Shown: positions 24,801 to 33,900 of the stretch, piece after piece
Position numbering within the stretch: the first letter of the stretch is position 1
How the letters are laid out: each line of letters starts with the position of its first letter
Assembly: GCA_963680875.1 (NCBI GenBank)
Contig: OY804589.1
Span: 27,578,353-27,642,352 of the forward strand
Length of the DNA: 64,000 nucleotides
Source of the DNA: Bathymodiolus brooksi
Taxonomy: Eukaryota; Mollusca; Bivalvia; Mytilida; Modiolidae
Direction: 5' to 3'
Made by a program: the position numbers and the translations under genes
The notes under the pieces: generated by a model
The model's input: the letters and a program-made list of their open reading frames with translations, nothing else
Told to the model about the DNA's origin: nothing
The model's database searches: none

Positions 24801-25372
24801 CAGAAAATAAATATTATCGTATTAGTCTATTATCTAATCACAGAATTTTTTCATCCATCAATTGAAGCTATTATTATCCTGTCACAGAATTAGTGATTTT
24901 TTTTTTTTTTCACTGAACAAAATACAGTGTTATCGAGTGAAAAATAATTATTTGAATATTACGTATCTTCTAAACGTCCTGATAAATTCTAAACAATTAA
25001 TGATTTTTACGATAAATGCAAATGTGTTGTTGAGTAAAGAATCTTTTATGAATATAAGTTTTCTTCAAAATGTCCTTGATTAATACTGGTATTACCAATT
25101 TTTGAAATGTACTTTTTTGTTCTCTCACAGATATACCTGCCGCTGACGAAATCAATACGAAAATTAACAATAGCCAAGAAGACAAACATATATCTGCCAG
25201 TCTAACGTTTCAAAATATATATCCTTTACCGCAATGTATGTTGTCAGTCATGGTATGTTAAATCATAATTCATTTGCTTATTTTATCACGAAAGCTATTA
25301 ATATATAGTAATGTTTTTGAAATTTGATGAAAATAAAAGAAAAAGCTGCATTATAATTTTAAGATGATGATG

Positions 25373-25403
<31 letters not shown>

Positions 25404-28400
25404 AAATGAAAACGATGATGATGATGCTTTCTTTTTAAATTGTGAATAATAACTAATGTCAAGATAAGAAATTCGATGATAATGAAACAAATATGTTGCT
25501 GTTACACTAACTAGTCTTAATATAAAACATTGACGAGAATCAAAATATATAGCATTAAGCACCAACCATTTTTATTGGCGGACAGTGTCCTGGTTGTTAT
25601 CTTTTTCAAATAATGCATTTAAGGAGTGTATTAAGTAGACATCTTAGCAGAGACTACCTATTTAAAAGGTTGTTTCCATTGAGCTTGAACTAATAGATAT
25701 CACAGATAGCTAGGTCTGCTTCACTGTGAATTTACCATTTATATGAAGTATATATCTCTCAGTTGATAAGTTATTCCATCACCATGTTTGCAAAGAGTAA
25801 CAGGAACTGCCTACCCTTCCGGAGCACCTAAGGTCAGCCACATTTTTTTTATTGGATGGTCGTGTTGATCAATATTTAGTTTATGAGTAGTTTCTGAGTA
25901 GACTTTGGTATTTATTCTAACATGGCGTGCTACTTTCGCTTTGAAAACAATAGAGGGCTCTAAATAGCACAGAACACCCTAAGCACATGCGCAGAAGGCA
26001 TATCATTATCTAATCAACAGCGTATTCTGCATATTTGTACTTTATGTATGTTAAATTAAAAGAATACAAATAATAGATATACAAAATGAGCATTAAACAT
26101 GACATGGGAGAATTATTTCGATTCTAATAGGGCATTTACAGTAATTTATGGATACCGAAGGCGAAGGATTTGGCTGTTCCGATTACCTCCCCGAATGACA
26201 ATTTCGCATTCTACGATGAATTATAGAAAAGTAATGACTAAATTAAACGAAAATAATGTTACCTATGTTATACAAACTATGTCTTCCATGAATTATTTCA
26301 ATTCTAGTAGGACAAATCTAACTTATATTTTGAATGGAAGTCAATAATAATGGAAATGCGTAACATAACAAAATCGACTAATCAGTAACCTTCATGTTTA
26401 CAGTAGTTTTCCAACATTGTTAACTAGACGGTGATGTAATTAAGTTACTGATATTTTCCAATTTGATGGCATTTTGCATTTAGTTACTTAAACAAGTAAA
26501 ATGCTCACAAAATCGTAAAATAAATCAGTAACCAGCTTGTGTCAATGTCACCAGCGCTCCTTCTAAACTACGTCACCGGATGATGACAAATTACAAAAGT
26601 AAAAGTCGATATATGGTTGTCTTAAGTATTTTTTCCGGAAAAAGTTATATGTCAAGATACAATTCTAGAATTTTTATGTTTGTATTTACCATGGTCATAA
26701 AATGAGCATAAAGCAAGACATGAGATAATTATTTCTTAAATCAAATGAAACTAATTTTTCATCGTTATCAATTTATATAACGTTTCTGTTATCTTATTTA
26801 TTCTCGTAAATAATAGCGGGAGGTAACTGGAACAGCTCCCAAAAATAACCTCTGTCTAGGTACGCTTGAATGCATAAAATTACCGTAAATGCCCTGTTAG
26901 AATCGAAATAATTCTCGGATATCGCTCGGTGTAAAATAATGACAAATATAATGCCTACCCATATTAAAATAAGCATAGAGCCCGGCATCCGAGAATTATT
27001 CCTTAAATATCATATGAACTTTTATGTTAATTAATTGCAGGTGTCAAAGTTGAATATGTCTGTTTCACGTAAAGCCCCGCATGGACTTTTCTACCAACTA
27101 TCCATGTTCATCGATTACACATGGTAAGATAACTGTGGAACAGAAGCTAAAATTGAGTGTTTAATTGGCGAAAAAAGATTATCAATTTGGAAAACACAAC
27201 CGGATCAGTGTCTGGGTATGTACAGAGTCTATTTTCTGCTAATTATCAATACATGTCTTCTGAGTAATAAGTAATATGGTTATGTTACAATTTTCTGGGT
27301 AACATAAATATGCGTTTTTCCTTTGATGTTTTTATGCAGTAATCAACTTAAAAATAGTGAACTTTTACAAACCATGGTCTAACATGAAGATCTTGATGTT
27401 ATTCCATGATTTTGACGTCATAGATCTGTTATTCCATGATTTTGACGTCATAGATCTGTCAATCATGTAATTTCTGTTACAAACCATATATACCATGGAT
27501 CTTACTCATGAACTTATTTAAACCAACTCATCCTTCGGATTCGTTGGTTTAAATAGGTTAATTCGTAAGGTCCATGGTATATATAATACTTATTTTTTAG
27601 CAGCATAACATGCTTTTAGCTCATAACACCAGCTTCATTTTTTAGATCATAAGCTTTTATTACTGTGCTTGATTAACTTTTTTACTTTTGTATATGCTTA
27701 TCTTGTCTGTGTTATATGTGTGCTTTAACTTATTTGCTATATTTTGCTACTATGAGTGCGTTTATCTAAATTATTAATTTGTGTGCATGCTTTTGTTGTT
27801 TTTAACTGTTATTTATTCTTGTATTGTGTATGTCGGTCAAAATCCCACTAGGGCTTGTGTTGTATTGTTATTTTAGCATGCCGACTATAGATAAAACTTT
27901 TATCTTATCTTATCTTATCTTAATATGTCTGAGTGGAGCGACATGTCTACCCTTCAGCACAATGGTCTGGAAAAAAACATATTATTATTATTTTATCAAG
28001 TGTAAGTTGTTCTCTTCATGACAATTGGGACCGTCGTGGCCGTGATCGTCTGGTAGTTGGATTTTAAACTACCTTTGAAATCAGTGACTATCACCACTAA
28101 CGTTGTGAGTTCGAATCCTGCACAGGCGAGGTGTGCTCGATACAACATTATGTGATAAAGTTTGTCAGTGACTTGCGACAGGTCGGTGGTTTTCTCCGGG
28201 TATACTCCGGTTTCCTCAACCAATAAATCTGATCGCCACGATATAGCTGAAATATTGTTGAGAGTGGCGTTAAACACCATTACCAAACCAACCAACGCAA
28301 CATTTGTCAGCTATATCATGGCGAGAACAAGTTAAATTATCAATGCATATCTCCTGAGTAATAAGTAATATGTTACTTTACAATTTTCCGGGTATGTCTA

Positions 28401-30288
28401 ATTCTAAATGCACCTCATATTCCGTTTTGAATGAGTTTGGTGAATTTATCTATTATTAAAATTATACATTTATTTATGTATTATACTTTTACTCTTTCAA
28501 AGTATGACTTGTCACAGCTTTATATTATAATTAGCCACACTCGGTAGTATAAGGGTTAGCTTTCTTTTTCGTGTGAGGTAGATCATGGATTCGATCCCAG
28601 TCGGGTCAAACCAAAGACTATGAAATTGGTATTTCATTCTTCTCCACTGAGCTAAGCAAACATCATTAAGAAGAAAGGGCAAAGACAGATCGGTTGGTTC
28701 AGGGTCGGTATAATGTGTCCGAGTGGAGCAACATTTCTAACCTTAAGCGCAATGGTCTGGAAAAAAGCATACATTATTATTATTTGATCAAGTGTTAGTT
28801 GTTCTCTTCATGACATAGCTGAAGAAATGTTCACTAGGCTTGAATAATCATCACTCACTCATTTACAATTACAAAGCGCAGTACGTCAAAGGCAGTAAAA
28901 TATAATATGATTTCAGAAAGGACAACAGAAACCACCAGAGGTGTTGATAAAGTGACAACAGAAACCACCCGGGGTGTTAATAAAGACATTGTAATGGCTG
29001 TTTCAGTTGTATCAGGATTAGTAGTATGTGGTGCTGTACTCATTGTGGTCCTGTTGTGGTTGAGAAAGCGCCGAGCAGGCAATAGTAAGTAGTAATGTGA
29101 TTCCACATTTATTTACTACACACATTCATCACAGCATAAAAATTATTTTATTTCATATAAAGGTCTCTTAATATTGTAATGCTCATTATATAATTATCGC
29201 CATTACGTGCTATCATTTTTTTGTTCATATTTTTGTAAAAATGAAAGGACTTCACTAATGTTGTAATAACTTATGTTCAATCTCATTGGCTGTTCATCAT
29301 GGAAATAAAATATGTTTAAACTTAACCAAAATTACAGCATAACTGCTAAACAAATCCTTTTAAAAATGCAAGCGTTATTATGTAATTATTACCGTTTCTG
29401 ACCCCAAAAATGGAGAATATCAAAATTTCTACTTTTTTATTTGTTATACAATTATATTGCAGTCTTTTGCAAAATCATTATTTTGATTGGTCGTTTAAGA
29501 GGTAGCTATTTTATTTAAAAAGGGGTCTAATAGGGGCCCACATTAGGACATTTGACATATTTGGAATGTATATAGATTTTTTTTTAAATTTTCATCCAAT
29601 CCGATGTGGGGTTTTTCTTCGAATTGATTGTGCCGAAAGCTTCGGATTTCCTCTATCTTATATGGTTTCTGAGATCAACTCGACTGAAAGGACTAAGAAA
29701 TCCAACTTCCAGACTTTGAGCTTTTTTATCTTTATTCCAGTTATAATGCATTTTTGGTTGTTGTTGTTGTTTTTGTAATCATCTTTATCATATTTATGGG
29801 TTATTTATGGGCCATAAACAAATTAAGTTATTTATTTACTATAACTATTAATATATTATAATCAATGACAAAAAGTATTCACTTTCAATAATGAAACGAG
29901 AGAACAATTCTAGTTAACATTTTCATTTAAAAAATTCAATGTTGATTCCTTTTATTACTTAAGATTATCCATGCTAAATTTGAATTTTGAATTTCATATT
30001 TTCTTTAGCTATTTTTCTTTGCTTTGATTAAATATTTTTATGATTATGTAAAATGGCAAACCAAAGACATTTCAAGACATTATTATCTTTACAGGTGAAG
30101 CACAAAATTCTACGGAAGCTTGTGAATTAGTTGTACACCCAATTGTGACTGTAGGAGAATTGGAACAGAAAGAGAAACCAATGGAAAAAATAAGGCTGTG
30201 GGGTACAAAACCTCTGAAAGGAACGAATGGAATACACAATGGGCATAATAAGCGTTTTGGAGAATTGCAAGCTGCTGTGACCAGTTGA
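18791..30288 (+). CDS. Ig-domain type I membrane receptor, six exons, with an in-frame stop in exon 4
   Basis: Exons 18,791-18,857, 22,657-22,968, 25,131-25,252, 27,041-27,215, 28,917-29,084 and 30,095-30,288 all have GT-AG borders and compatible phases (1,1,0,1,1). Order: signal peptide, V-like Ig domain, a second extracellular Cys-containing domain split over two exons, a Thr-rich stalk with [12 protein letters not shown] repeats, one TM helix and a ~64-residue tail. This is the layout of bivalve Ig-type surface receptors; the ligand is unknown and an immune or adhesion role is inference. An in-frame TAA at 27,125 would truncate the product after 195 of ~345 codons, before the TM. The same bases read CATG|GTAAGA, a possible donor. 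The final TGA overlaps a LINE insertion boundary. Introns hold LINE, SINE, MITE and minisatellite DNA. It is either a young pseudogene or a gene with a truncated or secreted form. Confidence 0.75.
19098..19924 (+). pseudogene. LINE fragment: ORF1 C-terminus and ORF2 N-terminus
   Basis: The + strand reads [20 protein letters not shown], then [13 protein letters not shown], ending PTKY and TAG at 19,332-19,334. This resembles the C-terminal part of non-LTR retrotransposon ORF1 (lysine-rich, then VRDRLYINN). After the stop the same frame continues for ~200 codons, Asn/Asp-rich, up to FNMLNILT, where an apurinic-type endonuclease domain would begin. There the palindromic element at 19,925 interrupts it. 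Located in intron 1 of the Ig gene, sense orientation. Confidence 0.6.
19925..20525. mobile_element. Partial copy of the CACAGGTACTTGTGG palindromic element
   Basis: Left arm starts CACAGGTACTTGTGGACAGG and matches 61,817 onward through AATAAAAAAGGCCTACCTGT to the palindrome centre (TTTGCGCCAAAAAATTCC). Only about 110 bp of the right arm remains, to 20,525. It inserted into, or recombined within, the LINE at 19.1-20.7 kb. Confidence 0.8.
20535..20668 (-). pseudogene. LINE reverse transcriptase fragment
   Basis: The minus strand reads [20 protein letters not shown] then [18 protein letters not shown], the first RT block of non-LTR elements (W-x-x-G-x-I-x-P-I ... P-x-N-Y-R). Orientation is opposite to the LINE piece at 19.1-19.9 kb, so this is a rearranged or separate insertion. 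Confidence 0.7.
20669..22656. other. Ig gene intron 1, right part: repeats only
   Basis: No exon. It holds a pair of inverted ~36-bp repeats, GAATTGGTCCCATTCAACGT near 21,258 and its complement near 21,815, bracketing ~600 bp, a possible minus-strand SINE head (GAGTTCGAATGCC B-box-like word near 21,905), and a dispersed repeat at 22,380-22,500. Confidence 0.5.
21252..21850. mobile_element. Possible element bounded by 36-bp inverted repeats
   Basis: CCCATTCAACGTATGGGA at about 21,272 and TCCCATACGTTGAATGGG at about 21,812 are inverted copies, with flanking TACGAAT(T/C)GGT words also matching. No target duplication was identified. Confidence 0.4.
22657..22968 (+). CDS. Ig receptor exon 2: V-like Ig domain
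   Basis: 104 codons between TTGTAG and [13 protein letters not shown] holds the first Cys, SRQWSGG the core Trp, and [13 protein letters not shown] the second Cys in an N-C-Y-x-K-C context close to the Y-x-C of V-set domains, plus an extra Cys. One N-glycosylation site (NTS) is present. Phase 1 at both ends, so the exon is a self-contained module. Confidence 0.75.
23024..23352 (+). mobile_element. tRNA-headed SINE, family A
   Basis: Head with an A-box-like GTCATGGTTACCGTGC and the B-box GGGTTCGAGCCC, body GGGTCAAACAAAGACTATAA and a 3' part ending in ACTTACTTAC. The same family is at 28,534, 52,358, 55,499 and 59,890. Confidence 0.8.
24096..24425 (+). repeat. 32-bp minisatellite open in all three frames
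   Basis: About ten units of GTCAGTTACTTGTCCGACAATGGAGGAAGTTT (shown by its parts GTCAGTTACTTG, CCGACAATGG, AGGAAGTTT). Because 32 is not a multiple of three and the unit has no stops, long overlapping open frames arise that permute through three repeat peptides. Intron 2 of the Ig gene; not taken as coding. Confidence 0.9.
25131..25252 (+). CDS. Ig receptor exon 3: start of second extracellular domain
   Basis: 41 codons between CTCACAG and [24 protein letters not shown] leads into [17 protein letters not shown]; the F-x-N-x-Y-P-x-P-x-C pattern resembles the start of an Ig-like domain in molluscan receptors. Two NXS/T-like sites near NNS. Ends in phase 0. Confidence 0.6.
25363..25426. repeat. 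GAT/ATG trinucleotide microsatellite
   Basis: Runs of GATGATGATGAT with interruptions (CATGATG, AAAATGAAAACGATG). Confidence 0.9.
26083..26990. repeat. Repeat cluster with direct and inverted copies of one block
   Basis: AAAATGAGCATAAA...GAGAATTATTT recurs directly at 26,083, 26,699 and 26,963. GAATTATTTCGATTCTAATA...GGGCATTTAC at about 26,108 returns inverted at about 26,885-26,920. The segment is probably a partly deleted palindromic element in intron 3 of the Ig gene. Confidence 0.55.
27041..27215 (+). CDS. Ig receptor exon 4 with in-frame TAA
   Basis: The frame inherited from exon 3 reads [20 protein letters not shown] then [11 protein letters not shown] (27,125-27,127), and continues in the same frame as [19 protein letters not shown] and DQCLG to the donor GTATGTA, in the phase needed by exon 5. 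The Cys residues after the stop fit the rest of the domain. Thus either a nonsense mutation or use of the internal donor at 27,123|27,124 (GTAAGA). Confidence 0.6.
27397..27456. repeat. 30-bp tandem duplication carrying TGACGTCA
   Basis: TGTTATTCCATGATTTTGAC followed by GTCATAGATC occurs twice head to tail, duplicating a CRE-type palindrome. Confidence 0.9.
27486..27584. repeat. ~100-bp foldback hairpin
   Basis: ATATACCATGGATCTTACTC and, inverted, ATATACCATGGACCTTACGA; the arms run on through TTATTTAAACCAAC to a 16-nt loop. Confidence 0.8.
28024..28292 (+). mobile_element. tRNA-headed SINE, family B
   Basis: Head GGGACCGTCGTGGCCGTGAT, B-box GAGTTCGAATCCTG at about 28,108, and a conserved 3' part CACGATATAGCTGAAATATT ... 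GTGGCGTTAAACACC. Copies or tails also at 12,733, 38,438, 42,885, 50,955, 52,878, 53,525, 54,936, 57,222, 57,462 and 61,612. Confidence 0.8.
28534..28865 (+). mobile_element. tRNA-headed SINE, family A
   Basis: B-box GGATTCGATCCC, then GGTCAAACCAAAGACTATGA and GGTATAATGTGTCCGAGTGG, ending in CACTCACTCA. Intron 4 of the Ig gene, sense orientation. Confidence 0.8.
28917..29084 (+). CDS. Ig receptor exon 5: Thr-rich stalk and TM helix
   Basis: 56 codons, phase 1 to 1. The block TTETTRGV(D/N)K occurs twice, then a 23-residue hydrophobic segment ([20 protein letters not shown] and following) ending in LRKRRAG, a stop-transfer signal placing the C-terminus in the cytoplasm. Confidence 0.8.
30095..30288 (+). 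CDS. Ig receptor exon 6: cytoplasmic tail with a LINE-derived stop
   Basis: After TTTACAG the frame reads [20 protein letters not shown], a Lys/Glu-rich part and GELQAAVTS to TGA at 30,286. No ITIM or ITAM tyrosine motif is present. The TGA overlaps GTTGATGACCCTGAAAACTA, which is the start of a recognisable LINE reverse-transcriptase frame (DDPENYR), so the native C-terminus may have been cut off. Confidence 0.6.
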
Positions 30289-31780
30289 TGACCCTGAAAA
30301 CTACAGAAGCATGTCGTTAGTCTCGCATATCGGAAAGCTATTCATATCAACGATTAATACAAGACTTATGAAATGGAGCGAAGGTAACAGTGTCCTGACT
30401 GATGCGCAATTTGGATTTAGACCGGGTTATGGCACTCATGACGCAATCTCTGCTCTTCATTCCATAATTTCAAAATCATTAAGGCAGGGTAATACACAGG
30501 CACTTGTTTCATTCAAAACATATATGCCCCCTCATCTTCCTTAATTCAAGGTAAACATCTGCCCTTTACCCCTTCCCCACTTCGCCTCAATATTTTTCGC
30601 TTATTTGTGATCCTTTCACTGACCCAATTATATCGTTACACTCCCGAGATATTTCTCTTTTCGACTGCCACATTTAAATATAAATACCGGGCCTCCTCAG
30701 ACGAATTGGACAAGAATATTCAGTGAAAGTCGCATTTTCTATTTTTCAGTCACTGAAACGGATAGTATCATACAGTCACTTCCGGTCCGTTCTAAATTGA
30801 TTTAGAAACTAAAAAAAAGGTGTTTTAAAAATCAAATGTCAGTAATTTGGAGTTGAACATATTTTTATAATCTGCATTGGAACGATTATCTGTATTTTAA
30901 AGGCTTACTTTACATTTGTCATCATTTGTATATGCTGATGTTACGGTCATACTTTATGCTATTTCCCTTGCTAATTAAAATTAATATCTTTTTGAGAATG
31001 TTGAAGGTTCAAGTACAGTTATCAGTAAATATTTTGATAACTCGGTAAAAGTCGTTAAATGTCTGGATGTGGCGACTTTCTCACATATATTTCATTTAGA
31101 AATGTCAGAATTAATTTCCTGTGTTGAAATTCATACATGCATGCATGCCTTTATATGTTTGATACTCTGTGTAGCTAGAAGTTCTGTAGTTAGTCGTCAA
31201 ATAATAAACATGTAAAATACATACAGTCTACCTTTGTGTTGGTGCCCCTTATTCAAGGGATCCAAATTGGATTTTATGTTTGGACTTTGATAGGGTGTAT
31301 TTATCTAATAGCTAGTTCCCCATGTTGCACACAACACCCCAAACTACAACAACGCAACACTTGGTGGAGAACCCGGGCATTGGAATTACATAATGTATTT
31401 GAACTCTTATGGAAACGCGATTACAAGCTAAGAAGAAAGCTCTTCAAATGGCGGATTCAGGAGATAAAGAAACTGAACTTTCCGATTTAACAACCGCGTT
31501 GCAAGGACTAGTTGACAATCTCGCACAACAAGAACAAAGGAATAGAATTAATTAAACAAGGATGTCAATCATACGAATTAAAAATGCTCAATCTGTATTT
31601 ACTGATGATACTGTTTTATTCAGTGAAAATGTTCAGGAACTTCAAAATATGATTAATGTTGTAAATGTATGTTCAAATGAATACAATCTGAATGTAAATT
31701 TGTTGAAAACAAAGGTTGTCATTTTTAGAAGTCGAGGCAATATTAAATCAGAAGAAAAATGTCATAATAAAATTTAACTC
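30284..31780 (+). pseudogene. LINE reverse transcriptase, two pieces split by an LTR element
   Basis: Piece 1 (30,284-30,510) reads [19 protein letters not shown] and AQFGFRPGYGTHDAI, RT blocks 1-2 of a non-LTR element. Piece 2 (31,591-31,777) reads SVFTDDTVLFSENVQELQNM, the catalytic (Y/F)-x-D-D block, then LNVNLLKTKVVIF. The ~140 residues between them are missing, replaced by unassigned sequence plus an LTR fragment. Not functional. 5' truncation places piece 1 directly in the last exon of the Ig gene. Confidence 0.75.
30939..31556 (+). mobile_element. LTR retrotransposon fragment (5' LTR, primer-binding region, gag start)
   Basis: A putative LTR runs from TGTTACGGTCATACT to ...ACAACAACGCAACA (31,359), with AATAAA near 31,202. 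TTGGTGGAGAACCCGGGCAT follows in the place of a Gypsy-type primer-binding site and leader. From 31,450 an ATG opens MADSGDKETELSDLTTALQG, a gag-like start that stops after ~37 codons. No pol. The LTR borders are inferred from TG...CA and position only. Confidence 0.5.
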
Positions 31781-32164
31781 TTTCAGTATTTGCTTGTTGA
31801 AAATAGCAATTAAAGTTGAATTTCAGTATCGAGTGGTCTCTTTTTCCTAACGAGCTATAATGTTCGATATCTGTAACCATTCCATCTTCATTTGTAAGTA
31901 TTAGGTCCAACACATGAGGGTCCTGATTGAAGCGTCCTCTAGTTGGCTTATTTACATGTTGAAAAAGATAGCAGTCTCTTATGCACTCAATAAATTTAAA
32001 GTCAATTGAAGATTCATTTGATGATGTACTCCATGTATTCCAACATATTTTTCCATAATTGAAACCTCCCATGATTAGTAGATGTCTATAGCCTTTATTT
32101 GAAACTTCATGTAGTAATTTCCGCAGTTTTTCATCATTATCCTCGGTCCCACTACTACTTCTAT

Positions 32165-32589
32165 ATATACATCCTTCTAGTAGTTTGTCACCATCAACAA
32201 GCGGTCTAATCAGAAGGCGATACAATGCCACTTCTGTGACGAATTCTCCCCTTAGAGATTCACAGTATATTATATATGAAATGTATTCCTACGGATAGGG
32301 ATTAATATACATCCTTTTAGTAGTTTGTCACCATCAACAAGCGGTCTAATCAGAAGGCGATACAATGCGACTTCTGTGACGAATTCTCCCCTTAGAGATT
32401 CACAGTATATTATATATGAAATGTATTCCTACGGATAGGGATTAATATACATCCTTCTAGTAATTTGTCACCATCAACAAGCGGTCTAATCAGAAGGCTA
32501 TACAATGCCACTTCTGTGACGAATTCTCCCCTTAGAGATTCACAGTATATTATATATGAAATGTATTCCTACGGATAGGGATTAATATA
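32165..32589. repeat. 140-bp unit in triplicate inside the LINE endonuclease
   Basis: Units start ATATACATCCTT at 32,165, 32,305 and 32,445, with a few substitutions. Each carries ~75 bp of endonuclease coding sequence (minus strand, RLLIRPLVDGDKLLEG) and ~65 bp with stops in frame. Confidence 0.95.
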
Positions 32590-32968
32590 AGTTCTTGTAA
32601 CTTGTTTCCCAATCCTATTAATTACTTCTTATTATGTAATGTATATAGCTGAATATTGTAATGTTATACTGAATTAATTAATAAAATATGTTTAAACTAA
32701 ATCGACTTGTACGGCTTGAATAGATTCATGAATATATAGACTCACTCCTCTACCGATATTGTTGCTAATGTTGCTACTAAACATTTCATAGTTCTCAATA
32801 GCTAGTTCACAGTTCTGTAAATTATATCTAAAATGTTTAGGCTTGACTTCAGTTATTCCTATAATTTTTGGTTTGCTATTTTTAACATGGAGTTTTAATT
32901 CTGGCATCTTATTAGTTAAGCAATCTGCATTTGTATATAAACAACTCATAAAATCCAATTTATGCAAT

Positions 32969-33122
32969 GAACGAACAGGTGCTTTAGAACTGTCTTGTGC
33001 TTTAGAACGAACAGATGCTTTAGAACTGTCTTGTGCTTTAGAACAAACAGATGCTTTAGAACTGTCTTGTGCTTTAGAACAAACAGGTGCTTTAGAAGTG
33101 TCTTGTGCTTTAGAACAAACAC
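32969..33122. repeat. 36-bp minisatellite at the start of LINE ORF2
   Basis: About 4.3 units of 36 bp (GAACAAACAGATGCTTTAGA and following). On the minus strand they are in frame with the endonuclease N-terminus and encode repeats of CSKAQDSSKASV. Confidence 0.9.
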
Positions 33123-33900
33123 TGTGAACGGTTAAAACTATTTACATGTCGAGTATTGTCTCTTATTTGGATTTTCCTGATGTATCTTGTCCACGGGGGG
33201 CCTCTTACTCTGTAAAAAAATTTACCCTGGGATTTTTCTTCCTTATTTTAAGCCTCTACAATTAAAACTTTGAACTCTTCCCTTTCCTTGGGAGGTCATA
33301 TCATGATTAATTGATATGTTCTTAATACCTGATTCATTGTCACCAGTTACTTCATCTTCTGATCTGAGCCTAACAAAGTTTTTGAACAATTTTCTCTTAA
33401 TATCATCATTGCTAAATGTTACCAGAAGCGGTCTATGCTTCTCTTCCCCTTCTAACTTTTTACCAATTCTACTTAACTTTGTGATATTATCATTCGCAAG
33501 ATTAATGTCTATGTTTTTAGCTAATTCTTTCAAAGTGTTCATGACCTCATTTATTTTGTCAACTTTAATGTAACCCGAATAATCCAGTCGTTATATTACT
33601 CTTCCGCTAGTCGCTGCAGCGAAAGTGCCGATAGAGGGCGCAGTATTATTCAAGTTAACTTTAAAGGGATATTGTCTACCAGCTGCGTAATTTTTTCATA
33701 CCCAAAATTATTGTCGATTTCCGTACTGACCTTCATAAAATGAAGATTAACACCGAGTTATGTTGCAAAAGATACGATTTATTGACAAAAAAGACCCAAA
33801 AAAGAATTATTGTCCGGATGACAATATTCAAATCTATTCATATGGCCTTCTATGCGAACACGTCTTGAGCATGCGCACTGTTTAGAAACAATAAACAACA

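Larger units (their letters stand above)
31781..33573 (-). pseudogene. LINE 5' portion: ORF1 and endonuclease, minus strand
   Basis: Minus strand, in order: ORF1-like frame 33,573-33,243 (RIGKKLEGEEKHRPLLVTFS, KNISINHDM); ORF2 start 32,967-32,692 (LYTNADCLTNKMPELKLHV, KIIGITEVKP), the N-terminal endonuclease block; and 32,231-31,790 (EGCIYRSSSG, LLIMGGFNYGKI, HVLDLILTNEDGMVTDI, LGKRDHSI), the catalytic endonuclease blocks. Family: non-LTR element with an APE endonuclease. The catalytic G-D-F-N motif is G-G-F-N here and the gap between blocks is filled by a 140-bp triplication, so the enzyme is dead. Orientation is opposite to the RT pieces on its left. Confidence 0.75.
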
